Shown piece by piece: positions 27,042 to 35,443 of a stretch of 64,000 nucleotides of DNA. Below the pieces are notes generated by a model. The model did not search any database and was not told the origin of the DNA. It saw nothing but the letters and a program-made list of their open reading frames with translations. Position numbers and translations under genes: made by a program. The stretch covers positions 124,001 to 188,000 of the forward strand of contig NZ_JAKWJP010000004.1 of assembly GCF_022761035.1 (NCBI RefSeq), in the 5' to 3' direction. The DNA is from Microbacterium sp. SS28 (GTDB taxonomy: Bacteria > Actinomycetota > Actinomycetes > Actinomycetales > Microbacteriaceae). The stretch's first letter is position 1. Each line of letters opens with the position of its first letter.

Positions 27042-28040
27042 ATGGAATGGACAGCGGATGTCGCATTCGGCGAGTGGATCCGCGCGCGAGTGGACGATCC
27101 CTGGCGCGCGACGATGCACGACGTCGTCCCCCGCGGATTCGAGGCCTACGCCCGCATCTTCCACGCCGCAGACCGCGATCGCCCCGTCGGCCGGGCGTGG
27201 CCGCCCCTGCCGTATGGCGCGCATCAGGACGAGTGGGACGCCTTCCAGGCCGCCGCACCCGACATCGAGTCGGAGCGCATCTCGTGGGCCGAGTCCGCGA
27301 CGGCGTTCGGCACGACGATGCACGCCCTCGCGCAGTGGGATCACCTCGTCGAGCGGTTCCGCGAGGTCGAAGGTGAGGACGGGCCTCGGGATGCCGCGGG
27401 CTGGCGCTACGGCCGACCCATGTGGGGGCAGCTCGCACCGGACGCCCTCGCGATCGTCGCCGGCATCCTCGCGGAGCACACCACGGCACCGGATGACGCG
27501 TACGCGGCCGTCTGGGAGGGCTGGGGCGGACTCGTCGGCGGCATGGGCCACGGACCGTCCCGCGTGCTCTTCACCCTCTCTTCCGGCGACACGCCCGCCG
27601 GCGACGCCCCGCAGCACGAGGACTTCCTCGCGCGCTCGGCGCAGGACCAGCTGAACAACGCGTTCCGCAAGCCGACCTGGCAGCCGGGGATCCTCTCGGA
27701 CGACATCTCGCGCGGGCCGCGCCTCGAGCTCCCCGGCCGCGCGCACGTCGTCTTCCGCGGGAGCGTCCGGGAGTTCGCCGATCCGGAATGGGAGCACCGG
27801 ATGCCGTGGGCCGATCACGCCGGGGAGGAGTTCGAGCGGGCGGCGACGGCCGAGTCGCCGAGCCTGCTCTGGCCCGCCGATCACGCGTGGGTGCTCGTGA
27901 GCGAGGTCGACTACGACTCCACGATCGTCGGAGGCTCCCCCGCCGCGATCCGTGCGCTGTGCGCCGACCCGCGCCTCGAGGCACTGCCGATCCCCGCCGG
28001 CGCATACCTCACGTGGGACGCCGACGAGGTCAATCGGTGA
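27042..28040 (+). CDS. Uncharacterised actinobacterial protein
   Basis: A 332-aa soluble protein with no recognised domain, no signal peptide and no membrane segment. It is rich in aromatic and acidic residues (WRATMHDVVPRGFEAYARIFHAADRDRPVG..., WEGWGGLVGGMGHGPSR, WADHAGEEFERA, WPADHAWVLVSEVDYDSTIVGG). I start at ATG 27042; a GTG nine bases upstream is possible. The stop overlaps the next gene's GTG start, forming a two-gene operon divergent from rpsF. Confidence 0.6.
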   Translation: MEWTADVAFGEWIRARVDDPWRATMHDVVPRGFEAYARIFHAADRDRPVGRAWPPLPYGAHQDEWDAFQAAAPDIESERISWAESATAFGTTMHALAQWDHLVERFREVEGEDGPRDAAGWRYGRPMWGQLAPDALAIVAGILAEHTTAPDDAYAAVWEGWGGLVGGMGHGPSRVLFTLSSGDTPAGDAPQHEDFLARSAQDQLNNAFRKPTWQPGILSDDISRGPRLELPGRAHVVFRGSVREFADPEWEHRMPWADHAGEEFERAATAESPSLLWPADHAWVLVSEVDYDSTIVGGSPAAIRALCADPRLEALPIPAGAYLTWDADEVNR

Positions 28041-29257
28041 GCGACCCGCGCAGCGCGGGGGCCCTCCCCTTCGACGCGCGTCCGCTCGTCGACGCCGTCG
28101 ATCGCCCCGCGGCCCGCGAGTTCGCGCGGCGCCTGCGGGCGCAGGGCCGCGTGACGGGCTGGGGATCGGCGACCACGATCGTGACGATCGTCGTGGTCGC
28201 GGTCATGGTGCTGGCGTTCGGCGGCACGTTCGTCTCGATCTTCGTCAGCATCCTCACGACGGTCTTCGCGAGCGGCGGCCAGGGAGCCTGGATCGGGACG
28301 CTCGTCCTGATCGTGCCGCTCGTCCTCTTCGGCGTCGTCGCGGCCGCGATCGTCGTCGGTGTGATCCGCGGCACGGCGGGGCAGTCCGAGCGCTGGTGGC
28401 GCCTGGACCGATTCGCGCGCGCGAACGCGATGTCGTACCTGCCGCACGTCGGGCAGCCCGCTCTGCCGGGGATGATCTTCGGCATCGGCAGCTCGCGCGC
28501 GGCGAGCGATGTCGTCCGCGGAGATCGGCCGAGGTTCGTCGAGTTCGCGAACTACCGGTATACGACCGGGTCCGGCAAGAACCGCACGACCCACGCGTGG
28601 GGTTACGTCGCCGTCAAGCTCGACGTGCCGCTGCCCAACATCGTGCTCGATGCGCGCGGCAACAACGCGATCTTCGGCACCAACCTGCCCGCGACGTTCG
28701 ACGCCGACCAGCGCCTGCACCTGGAGGGCGACTTCGATGAGCACTTCGCCCTCTACTGCCCCGAAGGCTACGAGCGGGACGCGCTCTATCTCTTCACGCC
28801 CGACATCATGGCGCGGTTCATCGACCATGCCGCAGCGCTCGACGTCGAGATCGTCGACGACTGGCTCTTCCTCTACGCCAAGCGCGACTTCTCGACGCTC
28901 GACCCCGCGACCTGGGCGTGGCTCTTCTCGGTCGTCGCGGCGCTGCTCGACAAGCTCGCGCAATGGGGTCGCTGGCGGGACGAGCGCCTCGCCGAGGCGG
29001 CGGCGGATCCCGTCGCGGGGACGGCGATGGCCGCGGCCGGCGGAGCGGTGCGGGATGCGGCATCCGGAGCCCTCGTGGGCGGCGCCGCTGTGCCGTTCGC
29101 CGCCCCTGCAGGCCTGTTGCGTCCCCCGCCCGGCGTCGCTCCCCAGGGGCGCCGACTCACGCGCCGGGTGTCGTGGGTGTCGATCGCCCTGATGGTCGCG
29201 ATCATCGTGTGGTGGATCGTGAGCCAGACAGGGATGCTCGGGCTCTTCTTCCGATAA
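28037..29257 (+). CDS. Membrane protein of unknown function, coupled to the preceding gene
   Basis: A 406-aa protein with two transmembrane helices near the N-terminus (about residues 45-70 and 82-110), a soluble central region of about 200 residues (SYLPHVGQPALPGMIFGIGSSRAASDV..., WGYVAVKLDVPLPNIVLDARGNNAIFGTNLP), a Pro/Ala-rich stretch and a final transmembrane helix (about 383-403). It begins at GTG 28037, overlapping the stop before it (GTGA). I recognise no family; the operon context suggests it acts with the soluble protein upstream. Confidence 0.6.
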   Translation: MSDPRSAGALPFDARPLVDAVDRPAAREFARRLRAQGRVTGWGSATTIVTIVVVAVMVLAFGGTFVSIFVSILTTVFASGGQGAWIGTLVLIVPLVLFGVVAAAIVVGVIRGTAGQSERWWRLDRFARANAMSYLPHVGQPALPGMIFGIGSSRAASDVVRGDRPRFVEFANYRYTTGSGKNRTTHAWGYVAVKLDVPLPNIVLDARGNNAIFGTNLPATFDADQRLHLEGDFDEHFALYCPEGYERDALYLFTPDIMARFIDHAAALDVEIVDDWLFLYAKRDFSTLDPATWAWLFSVVAALLDKLAQWGRWRDERLAEAAADPVAGTAMAAAGGAVRDAASGALVGGAAVPFAAPAGLLRPPPGVAPQGRRLTRRVSWVSIALMVAIIVWWIVSQTGMLGLFFR

Positions 29258-29426
29258 CCGCACACTCTTATATCGCGCGGAGTCGTGCGGCAGAAGTCCC
29301 TAGACCTGACGCGCTCTCAGTGATCTACTGGCCCAGGCGACGGACCAAGGACGGTCCGCCGCAGATCCGACTGGTCACGCCCGAGACCACGAGTCCCGCG
29401 CGAGGCACGACTCTGGAGGTATTCCC

Positions 29427-31538
29427 GTGGCACGATCTCGACGCCGGACAATCGGCGCGATGACAATCAGCGGCATAGCCGCTGTGGCGATGACACTCAC
29501 CGCCGCCGCCCCCGCCCTGGCCGCTCCCGGCGACCCGACCATCACTCTGCCGATCAACGACAGCGCCGCCGGCGGCACGTACAGCCAGGACTTCACGCGC
29601 GTCTACGACGGCGTGACGCCCGACGGCACGCCCGTCTACATCTACGTCCCCAAGGACACACCGCTGGACGGCAGCGCTCCGGCCGGCGTGGCGAGCCTCG
29701 ATCCCGCGTTCGACCATGACCCGGGCGACGACTTCACGCCGTGCGCCGACGCGACAGCGGCTGAGTTCACCATCACGCAGGCGCAGATCGACTACATGGG
29801 CGACCAGCTCGCGAACCACATCGTCGCGATCGACGAGGAGCACTACGGGCCCATGGGCGACGCCGTCCCCGGTGACGACTCGACCGACGCGCTCGTCATG
29901 GTCGTCTACAACGTGCAGGACGACGCGTACTACGACTGCGCCGAGACGAGCTACACGGCGGGATACTTCGCACCCGACTTCCTCGAGGACCCGGGCATGA
30001 ACGTCATCGTCATCGACGCGCTCGACTGGGCCAACCGCGTCGGCCCCGCCGATTCGCCGTGGAACGACGGCGACGCGACGAACGACCGCCCGACGCTCTA
30101 TGAAGGCGTCATCGCGCACGAGCTCGAGCACCTGCTGCACAACTACAGCGACCCGGGTGAGCTCTCGTGGGTCGACGAGGGCCTCGCGGACTTCGCCGTC
30201 TTCCTCAACGGCTACGACGTCGGAGGCTCGCACCTGTCGAACCATCAGGTGTTCTACGCCGACACGTCCCTCACGAGGTGGGGCGGATCGCTCGCGAACT
30301 ACGGCGCCGCGTACACCTTCTTCCAGTACGTCTGGGAGCAGGCGGGCGGCAACGGCGACGGCACGTACACGCCGGACTTCGAGTACGACGGGGCCGGCGG
30401 CGATCTGCTCATCAAGCTGATCTTCCAGAACCAGGCCGACGGCATGGACGGCGTCCAGGCCGCGATCGATCAATTCAACGCCCAGACCGGCGCGAACCTG
30501 CGCTCGGCGAAGACGATCTACCAGGACTGGGCCGTCGCGGTCTACCTCGACGACGAGGGCTCGAGCCTCTGGGACATCAAGGCCGTCGACTTCGGCAACC
30601 CCGCTGACACGCGCTGGACGATGGACATCGCCGACAACGACTTCTGGGGCGGCCGCGGCAGCAACCAGGGTGCGCAGCCGGACGCGAAGTGGAACAAGCG
30701 CTCCAACGGCCAGGTTCCCGTCGCCGTCCCGTACGGCATCCAGGTCGAGCGCTTCCGCAACCCGGGCCCGAACGTGACGGTCTCGCTCGACGGCGACGAC
30801 TCGACGGTGATCGCACCCCACACGGGTGAGACGCACTGGTATGCCGGGTATCAGAGCCAGTTCGACAGCATCCTGAATCTGGATGTCGCGGCCGGCGTCA
30901 CGTCGCTGGACTTCTGGACGTGGCACTTCATCGAGGAGGGCTGGGACTACGGATTCGTCGAGGCGCTCGTCGGCGGCGAATGGGTCACTGTCCCGCTCGT
31001 CGACGACGCGGGCACCACGGTGACCTCGAACGACGATCCTCACGGCGGCAACCCCACGGGCAACGGCCTGACGGGAACCTCGGGCGGCGCGTACTTCATC
31101 GACGACCCGGAGTACATCCACCTCACGGCGCAGCTGCCCGCAGGGGCCACGGACGTCCGGTTCCGCTACTCGACCGACGCCGCGTACCTCGACACGGGAT
31201 GGTTCGTCGACGACGTCATGGTCAACGGCGCCGCGGCGACTGTCTCGGCCGACAGCGACTGGTACGAGACGACCGGCGAGCAGAACAACAACTGGACGCT
31301 CCAGGTCATCTCGACGTGCGACCTCACGCCGGGCGTCGTCTCGCCCTTCGAGATCACGGACGGCCAGGGCAACTACGTCTACCGGCTCGAGGGTGACGCG
31401 ATCACGCAGGGCGGGTTCAACACGAAGTGCGCGAACGGCAAGAACCGCGACTTCGCGACCCTCGTGTCGAACCTCCCGACGGGTGACCTCACGTTCCTCG
31501 ACGCCGGCTATGCGCTGACGGTGAAGAACAAGAAGTAG
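29427..31538 (+). CDS. Secreted zinc metalloprotease, immune inhibitor A-like
   Basis: A 703-aa secreted protease with a signal peptide cleaved near residue 32 (ALA|APG). The zinc-binding motif is HELEH (231-235) with the downstream glutamate ligand Glu251 in DEGLADFA, as in metallopeptidases related to immune inhibitor A. The catalytic region is followed by a beta-sandwich-rich C-terminal half (WTWHFIEEGWDYGFVEAL..., FVDDVMVNG), comparable to the C-terminal domains of that family. Start GTG at 29427 has GGAGG ahead. A strong hairpin follows the stop. Confidence 0.75.
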   Translation: MARSRRRTIGAMTISGIAAVAMTLTAAAPALAAPGDPTITLPINDSAAGGTYSQDFTRVYDGVTPDGTPVYIYVPKDTPLDGSAPAGVASLDPAFDHDPGDDFTPCADATAAEFTITQAQIDYMGDQLANHIVAIDEEHYGPMGDAVPGDDSTDALVMVVYNVQDDAYYDCAETSYTAGYFAPDFLEDPGMNVIVIDALDWANRVGPADSPWNDGDATNDRPTLYEGVIAHELEHLLHNYSDPGELSWVDEGLADFAVFLNGYDVGGSHLSNHQVFYADTSLTRWGGSLANYGAAYTFFQYVWEQAGGNGDGTYTPDFEYDGAGGDLLIKLIFQNQADGMDGVQAAIDQFNAQTGANLRSAKTIYQDWAVAVYLDDEGSSLWDIKAVDFGNPADTRWTMDIADNDFWGGRGSNQGAQPDAKWNKRSNGQVPVAVPYGIQVERFRNPGPNVTVSLDGDDSTVIAPHTGETHWYAGYQSQFDSILNLDVAAGVTSLDFWTWHFIEEGWDYGFVEALVGGEWVTVPLVDDAGTTVTSNDDPHGGNPTGNGLTGTSGGAYFIDDPEYIHLTAQLPAGATDVRFRYSTDAAYLDTGWFVDDVMVNGAAATVSADSDWYETTGEQNNNWTLQVISTCDLTPGVVSPFEITDGQGNYVYRLEGDAITQGGFNTKCANGKNRDFATLVSNLPTGDLTFLDAGYALTVKNKK

Positions 31539-31552
31539 GCACACCGCACAAG

Positions 31553-31590
31553 GAAGGAGCCCCGGGTGATCCGTCACCGGGGGCTCCTTC
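31553..31590. terminator. Hairpin terminator between convergent protease and transporter genes
   Basis: A stem of about 17 bp (GAAGGAGCCCC-G-GGTGA and its complement, one mismatch) lies between the protease stop at 31538 and the minus-strand ATPase stop at 31604. It can serve both transcripts. Confidence 0.75.
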
Positions 31591-31603
31591 TCTGCGCGGA
31601 TCG

Positions 31604-33298
31604 TCAGACCGGGCGCGTCGCCTGCCATACGGCGCGGCGCGCGGCCTGCTCGACGGGGTCGGGCACGGGCAGCGACGCCAGCAGGCGCTTCGTGTAGTCG
31701 TCCTTCGGTGTCGTCAGCACCTGCACCGTCGTCCCCTGCTCGCGGATCTCGCCCTGACGCAGCACGATCACACGGTCGGCGACCTCGTCGACGACCGCGA
31801 GGTCGTGGCTGATGAACAGCGACGCGAAGCCGAACTCGCGCTGCAGCTCGGCGAACAGCTCGAGCACGCGCGCCTGGACCGACACGTCGAGCGCGCTCGT
31901 CGGCTCGTCCGCGATGAGCAGCTTCGGGTTCAGGGCCAGGGCGCGCGCAAGCGAGGCGCGCTGCCGCTGGCCGCCCGACAGCTCGTGCGGATAGCGGTCG
32001 CCGTACGAGGTCGGCAGGTGCACGGCATCCAACAGCTCATCGACGCGCTTGCGGGCCGCCTGCGCCGACAGACCCCGCCGATGCACGACGAGCGGCTCGG
32101 CGATGCACTCCGCGATCGTGAGGAGCGGGTTGAAGCTCGTCGCGGGGTCCTGGAAGACGAAGCCGACGTCGGGACGGATCCTCGCGAGCTGCCGCGGCTT
32201 GACGCCCTTCATCTCGAGGCCGAGCACTTCGAGCGATCCTCCGAGAACTTCGGTCAGGCCCACCATGGCGCGGCCGATCGTCGTCTTGCCCGAGCCGGAC
32301 TCGCCGACGAGGCCCAGCACTTCGCCGGGCCCGATCCAGAAGTCGACGCCCTTGACCGCGATGACGCCCGCAGCGCCGAAGCGTCCCGGGTAGCCGATCT
32401 GCACCTTCTGCGCCACGACGAGCGATCCCGCGGGCGGCTCGGTCGGGGCAGGGGTCGCGGGATTCTGGGTCGAGCTCTTTCCTCGTCCGACGTGCGGGAC
32501 GGCCGCGAGCAGCTGCTTCGTGTACTCCTGCTGCGGGTTCGCGAAGAGTTCGTGGACGGGCGCCTGCTCGACGATGTCCCCGCGGTACATCACGATGACG
32601 CGGTCGGCGAGGTCGGCGACGACTCCCATGTTGTGCGTGATGAGCACGATCGTCGCGCCGAAGTCGTCGCGGCACGCGCGCAGCAGCTCGAGGATCTCGG
32701 CCTGCACCGTGACGTCGAGGGCGGTCGTGGGCTCGTCGGCGATGATGAGCTTCGCGTCGAGCACGAGCGCCATCGCGATGACGACGCGCTGCTTCTGGCC
32801 GCCTGAGAACTGGTGCGGGTAGTCGTCGACGCGCTTCTCGGGATCCGGGATGCCGACCTTCCGGAGGATGTCGACGGCCCTGGCCTTCGCCTCAGCCTTC
32901 GACAGCCGCTCGTGGGCCTGCAGACCCTCGGCGATCTGGAACCCGACCGTGAAGACGGGGTTGAGCGCGGTCGAGGGCTCCTGGAACACCATCGCGGCAT
33001 CCCGTCCGCGCATCTCCTGCAGCTGCGCGTGCGACGCGTGCACGACGTCGGTCTCGCCGCCGTCGCGTCCCCGGATGACGACGGCGCCGGAGAGCGTCGC
33101 CGTCTCGGGCAGGAGCCCCAGAAGCGTGTTCGCCGTGACGGTCTTGCCCGAGCCGGACTCGCCGACGATCGCGAGCACTTCCCCCGAGTGCGCCTCGAGG
33201 CTGATGCCCGTGACGGCCCGAACGGGGTCGCCGTCGGTCGCGAACGTGACCCGCAGATCGCGGACGCTCGCGACGGCGGTGTCATCGACGGTGGTCAT
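31604..33298 (-). CDS. Fused double ATPase of a dipeptide/oligopeptide ABC transporter
   Basis: A 564-aa protein with two complete ABC ATPase domains in tandem (DppD-DppF type). Walker A motifs are GESGSGKT at 46-53 and again in the second half (GESGSGKTTIGRAMVG); signatures are FSGGQKQRV and LSGGQRQRA; both halves carry Walker B DEPT(T/S)ALD. Peptide-transporter ATPases are usually two separate genes; here they are fused. Start ATG 33298 has AGGAGG ahead and overlaps the permease stop. Confidence 0.88.
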   Translation of the reverse strand: MTTVDDTAVASVRDLRVTFATDGDPVRAVTGISLEAHSGEVLAIVGESGSGKTVTANTLLGLLPETATLSGAVVIRGRDGGETDVVHASHAQLQEMRGRDAAMVFQEPSTALNPVFTVGFQIAEGLQAHERLSKAEAKARAVDILRKVGIPDPEKRVDDYPHQFSGGQKQRVVIAMALVLDAKLIIADEPTTALDVTVQAEILELLRACRDDFGATIVLITHNMGVVADLADRVIVMYRGDIVEQAPVHELFANPQQEYTKQLLAAVPHVGRGKSSTQNPATPAPTEPPAGSLVVAQKVQIGYPGRFGAAGVIAVKGVDFWIGPGEVLGLVGESGSGKTTIGRAMVGLTEVLGGSLEVLGLEMKGVKPRQLARIRPDVGFVFQDPATSFNPLLTIAECIAEPLVVHRRGLSAQAARKRVDELLDAVHLPTSYGDRYPHELSGGQRQRASLARALALNPKLLIADEPTSALDVSVQARVLELFAELQREFGFASLFISHDLAVVDEVADRVIVLRQGEIREQGTTVQVLTTPKDDYTKRLLASLPVPDPVEQAARRAVWQATRPV

Positions 33299-34284
33299 AC
33301 TGCACCTCCTGCACGGCGACGGCGGCGCAGCCGCGGATCGCTCAGATCGTTGATGCTCTCGCCGACGAGAGTGATGCCGAGCACGACGACCACGATCGCT
33401 ATGCCTGGCGGGATGGCCGTCCACCAGATGCCGCTCGAGACATCCGCGACGGAGCGCCCGAGGTCGTAGCCCCACTCGGCCGCGGCGGTCGCCTCGATGC
33501 CGAACCCGAGGAAGCCGAGACCTGCGAGAGTCAGGAGCGCCTCGGACGCGTTGAGCGTCACGATGACCGGGATGGAGCGGGTCGAGTTGCGCAGCACGTG
33601 GCGCGTCAGGATGCGGTAGGTCGGAACGCCGATGACCCGCGCCGACTCGACGAACGGCTCGGCCTTGATGCGCACGACCTCGGCGCGGATGACGCGGAAG
33701 TACTGCGGCACGAAGACTACCGTGATGGCGAGCGCCGTCGAGATGATCCCGCCCCACAGTGTCGACTGTCCGCGCGAGATGGCGATCGCGAGCACGATCG
33801 CGAGGAGCAGTGAGGGAAGGGCGTAGATGGCGTCCGCGATGACGACGAGGACGCGATCGAGCCACCCTCCGAAGTAGCCGCTCACGAGACCGAGGAAGAT
33901 CCCGAGGAAGATCGAGAAAAGAACGGCGAACAGGATGACGAACAGGGCGGTCTGCGCACCCCAGATCACGCGTGAGTAGACGTCGAAGCCGCCCACGGTC
34001 GTGCCCCAGATGTTGACGGGGTTCGGCGGCATCTGCGTTCCGAACGACACACCGTCCACGCCGCGCTGCGCCCAGCCGAACGGTGCGATCCATTGTGCGA
34101 ACGCGGCGACCACGACGAAGACGACCGAGAGGACGATTCCGAACAGGAGCATTCCGCGCTGGAGGCCCACACTCTGGCGCAGATGGGAGATGACCGGAAT
34201 GCGGTCGAGGAGCGGCACCTTGCGGGGTGAGACCGCCTGCGGAGCGGCATCCGTCGCCTGCGAAGGTGAGTTGTCTGCGGACAT
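33295..34284 (-). CDS. Dipeptide/oligopeptide ABC transporter permease (DppC-type)
   Basis: A 329-aa permease with a cytoplasmic N-terminal extension, a first helix at about residue 40-65 and further helices. The coupling EAA-like loop is ESARVIGVPTYRILTRHVLRN, as in DppC/OppC. It is translated from ATG 34284 with a one-base-shared TGATG junction with the upstream permease and overlaps the ATPase by 4 bp. Substrate assumed to be a small peptide or, less likely, nickel. Confidence 0.87.
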   Translation of the reverse strand: MSADNSPSQATDAAPQAVSPRKVPLLDRIPVISHLRQSVGLQRGMLLFGIVLSVVFVVVAAFAQWIAPFGWAQRGVDGVSFGTQMPPNPVNIWGTTVGGFDVYSRVIWGAQTALFVILFAVLFSIFLGIFLGLVSGYFGGWLDRVLVVIADAIYALPSLLLAIVLAIAISRGQSTLWGGIISTALAITVVFVPQYFRVIRAEVVRIKAEPFVESARVIGVPTYRILTRHVLRNSTRSIPVIVTLNASEALLTLAGLGFLGFGIEATAAAEWGYDLGRSVADVSSGIWWTAIPPGIAIVVVVLGITLVGESINDLSDPRLRRRRRAGGAV

Positions 34285-35360
34285 CAGTACCTCACGCGCG
34301 GGTCGATGACGGCGGCGATGATGTCGACGAGGAAGTTCGTGAAGGCGACGATGATCGCGATCATGATGATGATGCCCTGCACGGCGACGAAGTCGCGGGC
34401 CTTGATGTACTCCGAGAGCATGAAGCCGATGCCCCTCCACTCGAACGATTTCTCGGTGAGGACCGCACCCGAGAGGAGCAGGGCGATCTGCAGTCCCATG
34501 ACGGTGACGATCGGTATGAGCGCCGGTCGGTACGCGTGCTTCGTGAGGAGCCGGTATTCGTTGACGCCGCGCGAGCGGGCCGATGTGACGTACTGCGAAC
34601 CGAGGGTGCCGATGACGTTCGTGCGCACGAGGCGCAGGAAGATCCCGGCGGTGAGCAGTCCGAGCGCGAGACCCGGGAGCACCGCATGCCACAGGACATC
34701 GGTGACGGCGGCGGGGCTGCCGAGCCGGATCGCGTCGATGAGGTAGATGCCGGTGGGACTCTCGAGGCCCTGCAGGCGAAGCTCCGTGCGCGTCGACGCG
34801 CGGCCCGCGACGGGAAGCCAGCCGAGCCACACCGAGAAGACGAGCTTCAAGACGATCGCGACGAAGAAGATCGGCGTCGCGTAGAAGAGGATCGCGCCGA
34901 ACCGGAGCAGGGCGTCCGGCACTCGGTCGCGCTTCGCCGCAGCGAGGATCCCCAGTGGGATGCCGACCGCGAACGCCACGACGAGTGCGTAGAAGGCGAG
35001 TTCGAGCGTCGCCGAGCCGTATGTCAGGAGGATCACGCCGACGGGACGGTTGTCGGTGATGGTCGTGCCGAAGTCACCGCGGAAGACCCCCGCGAGGTAC
35101 TCGAAGTACTGGATGATCACGGGCCGGTCGTAGCCGGCTGCCGCGATGCGCTCCGCCAGCTGATCGGGCGGGAGACGCCCGCCGAGCGCGAAAGTGATGG
35201 GGTCACCCGTGAAGCGGGTGAGGAAGAAGACCACCGTGACGACGATGATCACGGTCGGGATGATGAGGAAGAACCTCACCAGGATGTAGCGCCACATCCC
35301 GCCGCTCTTGGGAGAGACGAGCGGGGATGAGGCGACTCCTGCATCGGTCACTGTGACCAT
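34284..35360 (-). CDS. Dipeptide/oligopeptide ABC transporter permease (DppB-type)
   Basis: A 358-aa permease with the DppB-type N-terminus (RYILVRFFLIIPTVIIVVTVVFFLTRFTGDP) and the EAA loop TSARSRGVNEYRLLTKHAYRPAL. Several transmembrane segments follow. The gene is preceded by the lipoprotein gene and a strong hairpin, which may lower expression of the permeases relative to the binding protein. Confidence 0.87.
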   Translation of the reverse strand: MVTVTDAGVASSPLVSPKSGGMWRYILVRFFLIIPTVIIVVTVVFFLTRFTGDPITFALGGRLPPDQLAERIAAAGYDRPVIIQYFEYLAGVFRGDFGTTITDNRPVGVILLTYGSATLELAFYALVVAFAVGIPLGILAAAKRDRVPDALLRFGAILFYATPIFFVAIVLKLVFSVWLGWLPVAGRASTRTELRLQGLESPTGIYLIDAIRLGSPAAVTDVLWHAVLPGLALGLLTAGIFLRLVRTNVIGTLGSQYVTSARSRGVNEYRLLTKHAYRPALIPIVTVMGLQIALLLSGAVLTEKSFEWRGIGFMLSEYIKARDFVAVQGIIIMIAIIVAFTNFLVDIIAAVIDPRVRY

Positions 35361-35387
35361 GGAGAACCTTCGGGCTTAGGGCACGAA

Positions 35388-35430
35388 CCGGGGTCCGGTC
35401 GGCGGGACGAACCCGTCGGCCGGACCCCGG
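35388..35430 (-). terminator. Strong hairpin between binding protein and permease genes
   Basis: The arms CCGGGGTCCGG-T-CG and CG-G-CCGGACCCCGG form an 11-bp perfect stem extended by further pairs, 14 bases beyond the binding-protein stop. Such intercistronic hairpins often make the binding protein more abundant through partial termination or mRNA protection. Confidence 0.65.
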
Positions 35431-35443
35431 CACGCACTGACTG

